From JACMLD01 sp038207265 (GTDB taxonomy: Bacteria > Bacteroidota > Bacteroidia > Chitinophagales > Chitinophagaceae): DNA of 64,000 nucleotides. The translations under genes and the position numbers were made by a program. Each line of letters starts with the position of its first letter. Position 1 is the first letter of the stretch. Positions 9,400 through 18,912 of the stretch are shown one piece after another. The DNA lies in the NCBI GenBank assembly GCA_038207265.1, contig JBBQZZ010000001.1, positions 372,001 through 436,000 of the forward strand. Direction: 5' to 3'. Under the pieces are notes generated by a model that was not told the DNA's origin, made no database searches, and saw only the letters and a program-made list of their open reading frames with translations.

Positions 9400-10557
9400 T
9401 CACTGCGGCCAGTAAGCTGGTCTCTTATTACTACCCGTTAAAGTACAATCAACACAATCAGCAGCTGAAGCAAAGAAATCCATTATTGTACCGCCAAAAG
9501 AAAGACCCTCGTAGGTTGGTATTAGACCAATGCCTTTTCTCTTGATTTCGTCGCTAAAATTTGGTATTTTAATCTGGTAACAATTGGTTCTGTAACCCCA
9601 GTCAGGGAAATCAATGTTGTGTAAAAAAATCCTTTTCTCCTGCAAAGAAGAAATATTAAAGAATCCAATAACAGGTTCCATTTGATCATCCACATTATGA
9701 ATATTTCCATTTAACTGGGATGGTTGTGCATCAAAAACAGAACCCGTTGCTTCTGTATTTTTTTTCATTATTTCCAGGTACTCATAGCCTGCCCTGGACC
9801 AGGCATATTGATTTACATCGATACTATACAGAACACTTAATTCACGCGACGCTTTCGGTATATAAACAATTGGCAGGTTAATAATATCATGACTGAGCTT
9901 TGCTGAAGAACCCAGTTGCAGATTGGAAGAGTTATTATATTGCCAGCAATAATAAATGGAGGAATCATTATTGCGTGTAACCGGGTTCCTGTATTCAACA
10001 CTGTAAATCTGCTCGCCGGGCATTTGTTCAATATGATATTTTAATGAAGAAAAATATTGAGAATGAATTTCCCAGGTCTCTGCATATTGCCATTGGTAAT
10101 AACGGGTATTGTCCTGTGGATTGTGCGTATTGATATACAATTGAAGTCCGCCCTTTTCCCTTAACCAACTGATACTGTCAATCGGTGGATTGGTAATGAT
10201 TGGTACATAGTCCGACTGGTATTTTCTCCCATCCGTTGTTTTGATTTCAAGCCTGTATTGCTGGTTTTTTGATAGATTCAAATGATCTGCCCGGTATTCG
10301 CCGGCAGAACTTTCAGTCAGTGCATAAACGATGTTATCTTGTCCGTGCAATGTTACTATAGCATTTGTTTCCGATTGTATATTCCTGTTATCTAATTTTG
10401 TTGTGCGGCTAAGTTTCAGGATGGTTGTATCTGAACCGCTGTCAACAATACCTTCCAATACCAGGTAACCGGTAACAGGCAACTTCACCGGTGCTTCGTA
10501 TCGTTGCTTACACCCGCACAATAACAAAATAAATAAACAAAAATGCGTTCTTCTCAT
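9400..10557 (-). CDS. DUF4249-family lipoprotein, copy 2 of 3
   Basis: A 385-residue lipoprotein with lipobox LLLCGC and KQRYEAPVKLP just after the modified cysteine. It shares long identical stretches with the copy upstream (for example SQLNGNIHNVDD, EPVIGFFNIS and the EKRIFLxNIDFPDWGY region), so the pair is a recent tandem duplication. It ends with the family CxxC motif CVDCTLTGSNKRPAYWP, likely a disulfide. The same start and length as the other copies support the chosen ATG. It is probably on the outer membrane next to the TonB receptor encoded upstream in the operon. Confidence 0.86.
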   Translation of the reverse strand: MRRTHFCLFILLLCGCKQRYEAPVKLPVTGYLVLEGIVDSGSDTTILKLSRTTKLDNRNIQSETNAIVTLHGQDNIVYALTESSAGEYRADHLNLSKNQQYRLEIKTTDGRKYQSDYVPIITNPPIDSISWLREKGGLQLYINTHNPQDNTRYYQWQYAETWEIHSQYFSSLKYHIEQMPGEQIYSVEYRNPVTRNNDSSIYYCWQYNNSSNLQLGSSAKLSHDIINLPIVYIPKASRELSVLYSIDVNQYAWSRAGYEYLEIMKKNTEATGSVFDAQPSQLNGNIHNVDDQMEPVIGFFNISSLQEKRIFLHNIDFPDWGYRTNCYQIKIPNFSDEIKRKGIGLIPTYEGLSFGGTIMDFFASAADCVDCTLTGSNKRPAYWPQ

Positions 10558-10627
10558 AATTCAAATTTGTACCAGCAGTTTCAAATTTCATCGCTACCTG
10601 TCACTACCTAACATTTTTTAATATTTT

Positions 10628-11782
10628 TCACCGCGGCCAGTAGTATGGTTTGATTTTACTTCCGACCAAAGTACAATCCACGCAATTTTCTTTTGCAGCC
10701 CAAAACTCCACAATCAATCCATTAACTGTAAATCCCTCAACAGGCACCAACCCAATTCCATTCCGCTTTATGCTATCACTTAAGTTCACAATTTTAATTT
10801 GGGAACAATCTGTCTTGTAACCCCAGTCAGGGAAATCAATGTTCCGTAAAAAAATTCTTTTCTCCTGTAAAGGAGAAATATTAAAGAAGCCGATGACCGG
10901 TTCCGTTTGATCATCTACGTTATGAATATTGCCGTTCAACTGCGATGGTTGCGCATCAAATAAGGACCCAATCAATTCGGTATTTTTTTTCATTACTTCA
11001 AGGTATTCATAACCTCTTTTGGACCATCCATATTGTTTTACATCGATACTGTATAAAACACTCAGGTGACGTGATGCATGAGGTATAAACACAAGAGGGA
11101 TATTAACGATATCCTGGCTCTGTTTTGCAGAAGATCTCAATAGAAGATTACCGGATTTATTATACTGCCAGCAATAGTAGATAGAAGAATCCTTATTACG
11201 TGTTAACGGATCCCGGAACACTACATCATAAATCTGATAGGTGGGAAATTGTTGTATCAGGTACTTCATAGACGAAAAATATTGAGAATTAATTTCCCAT
11301 GTTTCTTCGTATTCCCATTGGTAATACCGGGTATTGTTTAGCGGATTGTGTGTACTAACATTCAACTGTAAACCGCCGTTTTCCTGTAACCAACTGATGC
11401 TGTCAATTGGAGGATTGGGAATCACCGGCACATATTCTGACAGGTATTTTCTTCCATCAGCAGTTCTGATTTCCAGCAGGTATTGCTGATTTTTATCCAG
11501 GCCCAAATGATCTGCCCTATACTCTCCTTCTGCATGTTCCGTAAATTTATATACACTGTTATCTTTCCCATGTAACTCAATCAACGCAGCTTTTTCCGGC
11601 TGCAATGCTTTATTATTAAGTTTAGTAGTACGGCTCAATTTTACTACTGTTGTATCATTACCATTGTGTACAACACCCTCAACTACCAGGTAACCGGTAG
11701 CAGGCAATTTTGCCGGTGCCTCATATCCTTGTTTACACCCAATCAATAATGGAACCAGCAACCAACAAAATAATTTTACCAT
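10628..11782 (-). CDS. DUF4249-family lipoprotein, copy 1 of 3
   Basis: A 384-residue lipoprotein that starts 9 nt after the stop of the TonB receptor and is surely co-transcribed with it. Lipobox LLIGC, then KQGYEAPAKLPATGYLVVEG. The N-terminal part resembles an immunoglobulin-like domain (TTVVKLSRTTKLNN... AALIELHGKDNSVYKF). The C-terminus carries CVDCTLVGSKIKPYYWP. It is very similar to copy 2 and less so to copy 3. DUF4249 function is not established. The position directly after the receptor suggests that this copy is its primary partner. Confidence 0.86.
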   Translation of the reverse strand: MVKLFCWLLVPLLIGCKQGYEAPAKLPATGYLVVEGVVHNGNDTTVVKLSRTTKLNNKALQPEKAALIELHGKDNSVYKFTEHAEGEYRADHLGLDKNQQYLLEIRTADGRKYLSEYVPVIPNPPIDSISWLQENGGLQLNVSTHNPLNNTRYYQWEYEETWEINSQYFSSMKYLIQQFPTYQIYDVVFRDPLTRNKDSSIYYCWQYNKSGNLLLRSSAKQSQDIVNIPLVFIPHASRHLSVLYSIDVKQYGWSKRGYEYLEVMKKNTELIGSLFDAQPSQLNGNIHNVDDQTEPVIGFFNISPLQEKRIFLRNIDFPDWGYKTDCSQIKIVNLSDSIKRNGIGLVPVEGFTVNGLIVEFWAAKENCVDCTLVGSKIKPYYWPR

Positions 11783-11791
11783 ACCTGTTAG

Positions 11792-14572
11792 TTAAAATCT
11801 GATATTGAAATTCACATAGGGAATGGCACTTCCAAATATGGAAAGTTTGTACCCGTTGACCGCTCCTCCTTCTGAAACATAGTAAACGGAATAAGGATTT
11901 TTTCTGCCAGTAAGATTATAAACGCCAATGGTCCATGAATTGTGTGTTAGCTGATGTACTTTGTGATTGCCATCAATATTCATGGAGAAATCTGACCGGA
12001 AATAATCCGGAATACGATACTCATTCCTGTCTGCGTACAACGTGCGCAGCGATCCGCCATAATTGAAAATACCAATTGGCAAAGTGATGGGCCGCCCTGT
12101 ACTATAAGTTGCATTAAGGGAAAGACTGAACCTGTGATTGATGCGGTAATTGCCTATCACAGTAACATCATGTGGCTTGTCATAGTTAGCCGGATAGAAC
12201 ATACCACGGTTGATCAATTCGCCTGCTGCAGGATCATCCATCTTTAATAGTATGCGCGACCAGGTATAACTTATCCAGCCATTCAATTTGCCGGTTAATT
12301 TTTTAATCAATACTTCCACACCATAAGCTTTTCCTTTAGTACCCAATACGTCTGTTTCTATATGATGGTTCATAACCAATACTGCGCCGCTCTTATAATC
12401 CAGGTAGTTTTCTATGTTTTTATAATACACTTCAACGGAAGCTTCAATTGTATTGGCTTTAAAATTCCTGTATAGTCCCAATGAAAATTGTTCTCCACGT
12501 TGTGGTTTGATATTTGGATCACTCAGCTTCCAGATATCAGTTGGTGCCATGGCCGCCGTATTGGAGAGTGAATGGATGTATTGTCTTTGCGAATTAAAAC
12601 CTGCCTTTATTGAAAAGCTGTCGGTGAAAGCATATCGCAACGATACGCGGTATTCAGGGCCTCCGTATGTTTTAATAAATTTTCCTTTTGAGTAAGGTGT
12701 TACACCAACAAGGTTGTCTTCAGTTTTGGGGATGCCTTCCGCATAGTTATTCACATTCTGTGGTCCCAGGTAATTATACACTGAATACCTTATACCCGCG
12801 TCAACCGACAATGAATTGCTTATATTATAATGATCATTCAGGTACAAAGCACTTTCAAGGGCCTGCTCAGCAGGTAACTCATCGGGTACTACAAGCGATT
12901 TTTCACCTAAGGGCTGGTAAGAACCAGGATGTAGTTTATATAACAATGAGTTTAATCCAAAATCAAGTGTGTGCTTATTGTTGAGGTAATAGTTGAAATG
13001 TGCTTTAAAATAAGTCTGGTTGATATCAAAGCCCAGTCTGTAGGCACTCAATGGCAATTTTTTACTGTTGATGCTGTATTCATAACGGTCATAGCCACCC
13101 GTAATCAGTGCATTCAGTTTATTGTTGAAGATATGTTTCCATTTCAAAGAAATATTTTTGTTATTGTATCCATACACTGTATCACTGTTGAGGTTAAACC
13201 GGTCGCTGCTCAGGTAACCGGTTACGAACAGTGAATTCTTTTTATTGAATTCGTGGCTGATATTCAGGTTAACATCATAAAACGATGCTTTGCTGTCTTT
13301 GTATTGATCGGGCAAAAGATTCAATAACCAGTTTGCATAAGTGGTTCGCCCGCCAATAATAAAAGATGATTTGTCTTTGATCAACGGGCCTTCTATATCC
13401 AGCCGGCTGGTTAATAATCCCAGCCCTGCAGAACCGGTGATATTTTTCTTATTTCCTTCACGGCTGTTTATGTTTAGTACCGACGACAGTCTTCCACCAT
13501 AACGCGCAGGGATACTTGCTTTGTACAACTCAACATCTTTTACTACTTCCGGGTTGAACGCTGAAAACATCCCAAAGAAATGAGATGGGTTATAAATAGT
13601 AGCATCATTGAATAAAATAAGATTTTGATCAGAAGATCCTCCCCTTACGTTGAGACCAGTACTGGCCTCTCCCACTGTTTTCACACCGGGCAATGTTGTG
13701 ACAACTCTTAAAATATCGGCTTCACCAAATACAACCGGAACCTGTTTGATTGTCTTGATATCGATTTTCTGCAAACCCATTTGCGTACCCTTTACGTTAT
13801 TGAGTTTCTGGGCGGAAATGATTACACGTTTTAACGTAAGCACGGTTCCCTGCAAATCAATATTCATTTTTCCATCTGTATACAACGCAATCTGACGGCG
13901 CGTATCCTTCATTCCAATACTCTGAATATTCAATATATGCCTTCCCCTGGGTAATGAAAGGGAATAATAACCATATTGATCAGTAGAGACCCCTATTCTC
14001 GGTTTATCAATATAGACCGATGCCCCAACAATGGGCTCTCCGGATTTTGCGTCTCTTATATAACCTGCCATGGTAACAGTGGCTTGCGGATTAATAACCG
14101 ACTTATCTCCTACTTCATACAATTTATTTTCGAGTACAGCTTTCTCTACTGGCTTATTATCTTCTTTGTCGCTATTGTCTGTCAGGCTGGTTTGCTGTTG
14201 TTTATTTTGATCCGTTTTACTTCCTCCAAAAAAACCAACTGGCAACAATAGGTCAATTGGCTTACCCCTGGTAATAAAAAAGTGTTTGTTATTATCTGTT
14301 GAATAATAAACATCTGAATGGGCGAATGCCTGTTCCAATACTTTTATGAGCGGTTGCTGCTGCACTACAACGGTAATAGCAATACTATCGAAAGCGGTAC
14401 TATCATAATAAAAGCGGGCGCTTGCCTGCTTTTCTAACTGCGTAATAAATTCATTCAATGTAACGTTTTTCAAATCCAGCGTTACCGTTGGTAAACTATC
14501 ATTCTGTCCGTACGACCTGTTAGAAAATAATACAATTAAAAAAAACAGGATTGCAGTGCCGATTTGTCTCAT
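11792..14572 (-). CDS. TonB-dependent outer-membrane receptor with STN domain
   Basis: A 926-residue receptor. A signal peptide (ILFFLIVLFSNRSYGQ) is followed by an STN domain (about residues 28-105), a charged linker rich in Q, D and K (about 115-160), a carboxypeptidase-D-like regulatory domain (AGYIRDAKSGEPIVGASVYI), a plug (VFGEADILRVVTTLPGV, then GLNVRGGSSDQNLILFNDATIYNPSHFFG) and a long beta-barrel ending in aromatic residue F. STN domains normally pass a signal to a FecR-type anti-sigma factor, but no fecI or fecR gene is in this region. Three DUF4249 lipoprotein genes follow immediately, and an unknown exported protein precedes it by 1 nt. The substrate is unknown; the lack of iron-related neighbours argues against assuming a siderophore. 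Confidence 0.9.
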   Translation of the reverse strand: MRQIGTAILFFLIVLFSNRSYGQNDSLPTVTLDLKNVTLNEFITQLEKQASARFYYDSTAFDSIAITVVVQQQPLIKVLEQAFAHSDVYYSTDNNKHFFITRGKPIDLLLPVGFFGGSKTDQNKQQQTSLTDNSDKEDNKPVEKAVLENKLYEVGDKSVINPQATVTMAGYIRDAKSGEPIVGASVYIDKPRIGVSTDQYGYYSLSLPRGRHILNIQSIGMKDTRRQIALYTDGKMNIDLQGTVLTLKRVIISAQKLNNVKGTQMGLQKIDIKTIKQVPVVFGEADILRVVTTLPGVKTVGEASTGLNVRGGSSDQNLILFNDATIYNPSHFFGMFSAFNPEVVKDVELYKASIPARYGGRLSSVLNINSREGNKKNITGSAGLGLLTSRLDIEGPLIKDKSSFIIGGRTTYANWLLNLLPDQYKDSKASFYDVNLNISHEFNKKNSLFVTGYLSSDRFNLNSDTVYGYNNKNISLKWKHIFNNKLNALITGGYDRYEYSINSKKLPLSAYRLGFDINQTYFKAHFNYYLNNKHTLDFGLNSLLYKLHPGSYQPLGEKSLVVPDELPAEQALESALYLNDHYNISNSLSVDAGIRYSVYNYLGPQNVNNYAEGIPKTEDNLVGVTPYSKGKFIKTYGGPEYRVSLRYAFTDSFSIKAGFNSQRQYIHSLSNTAAMAPTDIWKLSDPNIKPQRGEQFSLGLYRNFKANTIEASVEVYYKNIENYLDYKSGAVLVMNHHIETDVLGTKGKAYGVEVLIKKLTGKLNGWISYTWSRILLKMDDPAAGELINRGMFYPANYDKPHDVTVIGNYRINHRFSLSLNATYSTGRPITLPIGIFNYGGSLRTLYADRNEYRIPDYFRSDFSMNIDGNHKVHQLTHNSWTIGVYNLTGRKNPYSVYYVSEGGAVNGYKLSIFGSAIPYVNFNIRF

Positions 14573-14573
14573 A

Positions 14574-15323
14574 TCATTTTGTTAGCTGGTCGTAATATGC
14601 GCTTACTTTTATAAGCAGGTTGTCCTTGTCATGTTTATAACTCAGGTTATTGGTTTTGACAAATTGCTGGATATCCTTTTTATGTTCTTTAAAGATCCTG
14701 AAGACATCTTTTTTCCTGTTGAGGGTAAAATATTTTTCATCCTTTTTGATGTAATAATATGTTTTGGTATCAACAAATCGTTGCACTCCATCTGTAACAT
14801 TCAATACTTCTTCACGGATGCGCTTGATCTCTTTTTTAAGAAGACTGGTCTTGCCATTGTATAATAAATTATAAAACCCGGTTTTCTCGAGGTTAGCAGC
14901 CGTGCTGTCTTTTATTAAACGAATAAAAGTATTATTAGCAATTGTAAAACCTGATACCCGGCTGCTGTGCAACTGGATCCGGTGGGCAGAATCCTGCATG
15001 ATGATGATTTCTGCAATCTCATCATACAATAACATTACATTGGAATAATAAACACTATCGTAAGTGATGGACCCATTGGTCGATTCAGGACTATAAAAAA
15101 AGGGATGGCCTTCCTTAAAGGCAAACGGGTATCCAATATACTGAATGCCATTATAAAGGCCCGTCTGATCGCCAAGTGATTGATGGTATACGTTTATTGC
15201 ATGGCTGACGGCCTTACTATAAAACAAACTATCAGCAGTTGATAATTGCGCCGTAGTATTTTGAACAGAAATTGTAAATAAAATAATAAATACCAAGGTA
15301 CCGTTAACAGCAGTTATTTTCAT
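14574..15323 (-). CDS. Exported protein of unknown function, first gene of the DUF4249 receptor operon
   Basis: A 249-residue protein with a signal peptide (LVFIILFTISVQNTTAQ) and no lipobox. I do not recognise the family. The mature part has a YNGIQYIGYPFAFKEGHPFFYS segment, a mixed alpha/beta middle and a lysine-rich helical C-terminal third (KKEIKRIREE, then KKDVFRIFKEHKKDIQQF). Its stop codon lies 1 nt before the ATG of the TonB receptor, which implies translational coupling and a shared role in the periplasm or at the outer membrane. It opens the operon; the upstream 219 nt hold the terminator of the preceding gene and presumably the promoter. Confidence 0.7.
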   Translation of the reverse strand: MKITAVNGTLVFIILFTISVQNTTAQLSTADSLFYSKAVSHAINVYHQSLGDQTGLYNGIQYIGYPFAFKEGHPFFYSPESTNGSITYDSVYYSNVMLLYDEIAEIIIMQDSAHRIQLHSSRVSGFTIANNTFIRLIKDSTAANLEKTGFYNLLYNGKTSLLKKEIKRIREEVLNVTDGVQRFVDTKTYYYIKKDEKYFTLNRKKDVFRIFKEHKKDIQQFVKTNNLSYKHDKDNLLIKVSAYYDQLTK

Positions 15324-15417
15324 GCAAAATTGGTTAACCGTTAGTAGTCAAACGCTGACAAACTCAAATATACTTTTTAAAACGGTCTTTACCAACGCAA
15401 TTTCATGAGGCAAATAC

Positions 15418-15443
15418 AAAAAAATACCCGGGGTTTCCGGGTA
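15418..15443 (-). terminator. Rho-independent terminator after the small beta-barrel gene
   Basis: Read on the minus strand, TACCCGG pairs with CCGGGTA (7 bp, 5-nt loop) and is followed by seven T. It lies about 100 nt after the stop of the gene ending at 15543 and separates it from the DUF4249 operon. Confidence 0.75.
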
Positions 15444-15542
15444 ATTATATTAGATAATTAAATTCCCATTACAGGAAGTTCACAAATCCTACTTACAATG
15501 TAATTTTTAATCCCACTTTAATATTTACAGGTAAACTTTTGT

Positions 15543-16133
15543 TTACCGGAGTTTAAAAATAACTCCCACTTGAAAATTAGTGATATCATAACCTGCTTCA
15601 GCGTTAAATCCAAATTGGGGACTTACAAAATATGATGCGCCTACAAATGCACCAATTACCGGAATAACTTCATTGTAATCATATTTCCTGTCGTTTTGAT
15701 AATCGTAATGGTGAAAGCCAATACCAGCAGAGAGTCCACCATAAGTATCTAGTCCTCTCACTTTCCAGCCATAGTGCCATGCAGATCTTCCGGCAATAAT
15801 AATTGTGCGACTGCGAAAATCATCATAATGAGACCCACCATGTGAAAATGATCCCCCGGCTTCCACCCCAAGTGTAATAGTACCGGGGCCCGCATGCCAA
15901 AGACCCCATTCTACGGCTGCTTTTGTTCCAAATGCGGTGTTGTAATAATTACGTTTGTATTCGCTGCCCGGTCCTACGCCGAGATTGAGGGTTACACTTC
16001 CCACCCTGACTGGTGCGTTGTTATCTTGTCTAGTACGTAAGTTTCCCGTTCTTTTTGTTTGTGCATTGACAACCTGGGATGCTAATAAGCAACCTGCCAC
16101 AGCAATCAGCTGAATAAATTTTATTTTTCTCAT
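15543..16133 (-). CDS. Small outer-membrane beta-barrel protein
   Basis: A 196-residue protein with a clear signal peptide (IQLIAVAGCLLASQVVNAQ). The mature part alternates polar and hydrophobic residues in short strands (VGSVTLNLGVGPGS, TITLGVEAGGSF, FGFNAEAGYDITNFQVGVIFKL), as in eight-stranded outer-membrane beta-barrels. It has repeated glycines and aromatic girdle residues. It is followed by its own terminator (15418-15443). The function is unknown; such small barrels can be structural or adhesive. Confidence 0.75.
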   Translation of the reverse strand: MRKIKFIQLIAVAGCLLASQVVNAQTKRTGNLRTRQDNNAPVRVGSVTLNLGVGPGSEYKRNYYNTAFGTKAAVEWGLWHAGPGTITLGVEAGGSFSHGGSHYDDFRSRTIIIAGRSAWHYGWKVRGLDTYGGLSAGIGFHHYDYQNDRKYDYNEVIPVIGAFVGASYFVSPQFGFNAEAGYDITNFQVGVIFKLR

Positions 16134-16276
16134 GAACTATACAAGCCAAAAAATATGCCATGCCTGTTCGAATACAGATAGGCTTTTGTTCACCCTGTTA
16201 TTTTTTTTATTGGGGAATAAATGACACGACTGTACTGGAACAATAAGTTCATTCAATTCCAAATAGTAAGTTTTTA

Positions 16277-16744
16277 TCACATCGGTTTGGTCAGCCTGAC
16301 ATATTTTTCAATATTCAGCCGGTTGACACCCGCACTTTCAACTTTTTCAATACCCTTTTGGATGAGTGTATCATTATTGATGGTAATTGAAAATGAAAAA
16401 TCATTCCCTTCCCATTGCCGGTCGTTGCAATATTCCAGGTGTTCGGTATAAAGGCTATCCCTAAGCGAATATGCGCCCCCGCCAGCACTGAACATTGCAG
16501 CGCTGTCTTTGCCTTTTTTGAGGTCGTGACTCAGGAAAGCAAAATGACCATCATTGATGATCTTGATGAACGAAACGTCTTTTGTATACCAGGTAACCGT
16601 TGTATCACCTTTTTCTATCAAAGTGCCGGAAATGAGTTTCCAGGTTCCTTGCAATGGCAATCCGTGCACTTTGGATATTTTTGAATTATCCATACAGGCT
16701 ATCATAAATACTGCCAGGAATGTCATTGATAAAAAGAGTTTCAT
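16277..16744 (-). CDS. Lipocalin-like lipoprotein
   Basis: A 155-residue lipoprotein with lipobox VFMIAC. The mature part starts with LQGTWKLISGTLIEKGDT, the usual opening of lipocalin-like or DUF4488-type domains in Bacteroidota, and continues as a small beta-barrel (HFAFLSHDLKK, FSFSITINNDTLIQKG). Ligand and role are unknown. It begins 35 nt after the YitT-type gene on the same strand and may share its transcript. Confidence 0.65.
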   Translation of the reverse strand: MKLFLSMTFLAVFMIACMDNSKISKVHGLPLQGTWKLISGTLIEKGDTTVTWYTKDVSFIKIINDGHFAFLSHDLKKGKDSAAMFSAGGGAYSLRDSLYTEHLEYCNDRQWEGNDFSFSITINNDTLIQKGIEKVESAGVNRLNIEKYVRLTKPM

Positions 16745-16779
16745 TTTTTTATTTTTTTATTTTGAATTTTTTTTCTTCC

Positions 16780-17742
16780 TCAGTGTTTTAATGGTCTTTT
16801 TTTGATCATTCCCCCTTTGGTATCTTTTACACTGCTCATAACAACAAATGCATTGGGATCGATATTGGAAATTTCCGTGTTCAGTTTATTCAACTCCAGC
16901 CGGGTAACAACTGTATACACAATATCCACTTCCGTGGTCTCACCGGATTTACCATATCCTCTTTTTCCGCTGTACATCGTAACTCCCCGGCCCATTTTTT
17001 CTATGATCATTTTCCTGATCGCTTCGTTTCGGGTAGAGATAATAGTTACACCGGTGAATTCCTCTATTCCTTCAATGATAAAATCAAGTGTTTTGGAAGC
17101 AGACAGATAAGTAATCATGGAATACAAGGCAATTTCTACAGATAGAAAATATGCTGCAGCCAAAAAAATGAATACATTAATGATCACTATGATATCGCCA
17201 ATTGTGGTCCCTAACTTCCTGCTCAGGTAAATAGCCAGCACTTCGGTTCCATCTATCACGGCTCCGCCCCTTACAGAAAGGCCAATACCCGCACCCAGGA
17301 AAAAACCGCCAAAGACGGCTACCAGCAAGCTGTCTCGTGTGATATTCGGAAAATTTACCGTTGCCAGGCACAACGCAAGTCCGGATATGGCCAGCGCCGT
17401 TTTCACAGCGAAGGTTTTACCGATACTTTTATATCCAAGAAAAATAAAAGGGACATTTACACAGACTATCAATAACCACAATGGGATTTTTGTCAGTGCA
17501 GAAATGAGCAACGAAATACCAGTTGCTCCGCCATCAATAAAATGATTGGTTAACAGGAATCCTTTGAATCCAAAAGCAGCAGAGAAAATGCCAATAACAA
17601 TGAAAACAATATCCCTTATTACACGCAGCACATTCATCTTCAATTCATGCAATCCTTTTGCAAAATCGAATGCAGAATAATGTTTCTTATGCTTTTTTTC
17701 GAGGACGGCTTTTACCACCAGCCTCTTAATTAACGGGTTCAT
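16780..17742 (-). CDS. YitT-family membrane protein (DUF161/DUF2179)
   Basis: A 320-residue integral membrane protein. The ATG at 17742 is chosen; a TTG 15 nt upstream is an alternative. After a basic N-terminus come about five or six hydrophobic segments between residues 40 and 215, including FLLTNHFIDGGATGISLL, the YitT signature. A cytosolic DUF2179 domain follows (about 230-305: VTIISTRNEAIRKMIIEKMGRGVTMY, then EVDIVYTVVTRLELNKL). The family is widespread and its transport substrate is not established. The next gene, a lipocalin-like lipoprotein, begins 35 nt downstream. Confidence 0.9.
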   Translation of the reverse strand: MNPLIKRLVVKAVLEKKHKKHYSAFDFAKGLHELKMNVLRVIRDIVFIVIGIFSAAFGFKGFLLTNHFIDGGATGISLLISALTKIPLWLLIVCVNVPFIFLGYKSIGKTFAVKTALAISGLALCLATVNFPNITRDSLLVAVFGGFFLGAGIGLSVRGGAVIDGTEVLAIYLSRKLGTTIGDIIVIINVFIFLAAAYFLSVEIALYSMITYLSASKTLDFIIEGIEEFTGVTIISTRNEAIRKMIIEKMGRGVTMYSGKRGYGKSGETTEVDIVYTVVTRLELNKLNTEISNIDPNAFVVMSSVKDTKGGMIKKRPLKH

Positions 17743-17887
17743 AATAATGGCGTACAAAAGCTGCAGGGCTAAACAACAAATGCCGTCCGAAGATAACCAG
17801 AATTACTGATGCTGAAACTTTAACCGGCTTACCAGTAACTAACTAAATCACCATGGCTAATTATTAAGTAGAAAGAACAAAAGGGAA

Positions 17888-18892
17888 CTATAAAACCTGG
17901 AATCCCAAAGCATAAGGATCATCTTCTTCATCAATACTGATGGTATTGTAACCATAAATGCGGGCCCATCCTTCAATGCCGGGTTTTATGGCCGCTTTTC
18001 CTGCAACGGTTGTTTCTTCTTCGATGGTGCCAATGAATTTAGAGCCAATGATACTCTCATGTATAAACGCATCGCCTTTTTTCAATTTCCCTTTTGCATA
18101 CCATTGTGCCATTCTTGCAGATGTACCTGTGCCACACGGACTACGGTCAATCGCTTTATCGCCATAGAATACAGCGTTGCGCGCCGTAGAGGTTTTATCA
18201 AGCACGGCTCCTGTCCACAATATATGTGAGCAACCGTTGATAGTGGGATTATCCGGATGCACAAACTCATATTTTTCGTTTATGCGTTGACGTAATATTC
18301 TTGCCCAGGCAATTAATTTATCAGCATTATAATGTTCTATTCCTCTGAAATTTTTCTGCACATCCACTATCGCATAAAAATTACCTCCATAGGAAACATC
18401 AATCACCAGTTCGCCCAGTTCGGGGCACTCGGCAGTCAATTCTTCCGCAGCCAGGTAAGAAGAAACATTGGTAAGCTTAACACTTTTTACTTTTTTCCCT
18501 TCCTGGTTATAGCTGATTAAAACAAGCCCCGCCGGTGCTTCCATCCTTATGATTCCGGGCGTTTTAGGTTTTATCAATCCTTCTTCAACTGCAATCGTAA
18601 TGGTGCCAATGGTACCATGACCACACATGGGTAAGCAACCGCTGGTTTCAATAAACAATACCGCTACGTCATTTGCATTGTCATGCGGCGGATACAAAAT
18701 ACTTCCGCTCATCATGTCATGACCGCGGGGTTCAAACATGAGCCCTTTTCGGATCCAATCATATTCTCTCAGGAAATGCTGCCGCTTTTCACTCATGTTG
18801 TTACCCTGCAAGAATGGTCCGCCGCCGGCAACCAGCCGCACGGGGTTCCCACAGGTATGTGCATCTATACAAAAAAACTTTTTGGACAACAT
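17888..18892 (-). CDS. Proline racemase family: 4-hydroxyproline 2-epimerase
   Basis: A 334-residue cytosolic, cofactor-independent enzyme. The ATG at 18892 is preferred; a GTG that overlaps the upstream stop is possible. Both catalytic cysteines of true racemases/epimerases are present, C90 in MCGHGT and C253 in DRSPCGTGTSAR. A trans-3-hydroxyproline dehydratase, which lacks the second cysteine, is therefore excluded. The neighbour upstream in the same operon encodes a DapA-fold enzyme of the kind that acts later in the same pathway, so trans-4-hydroxy-L-proline epimerisation to cis-4-hydroxy-D-proline is the best call. Proline racemase proper remains possible. The D-hydroxyproline dehydrogenase needed between these steps is not in this window. 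Confidence 0.85.
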   Translation of the reverse strand: MLSKKFFCIDAHTCGNPVRLVAGGGPFLQGNNMSEKRQHFLREYDWIRKGLMFEPRGHDMMSGSILYPPHDNANDVAVLFIETSGCLPMCGHGTIGTITIAVEEGLIKPKTPGIIRMEAPAGLVLISYNQEGKKVKSVKLTNVSSYLAAEELTAECPELGELVIDVSYGGNFYAIVDVQKNFRGIEHYNADKLIAWARILRQRINEKYEFVHPDNPTINGCSHILWTGAVLDKTSTARNAVFYGDKAIDRSPCGTGTSARMAQWYAKGKLKKGDAFIHESIIGSKFIGTIEEETTVAGKAAIKPGIEGWARIYGYNTISIDEEDDPYALGFQVL

Positions 18893-18912
18893 AATAAGGA
18901 AATCACCAAACA

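Noticed and set aside
11792..14572. Siderophore (FecA-like) receptor
   Set aside because: An STN domain alone does not define the substrate; no FecI/FecR or iron-related gene is near.
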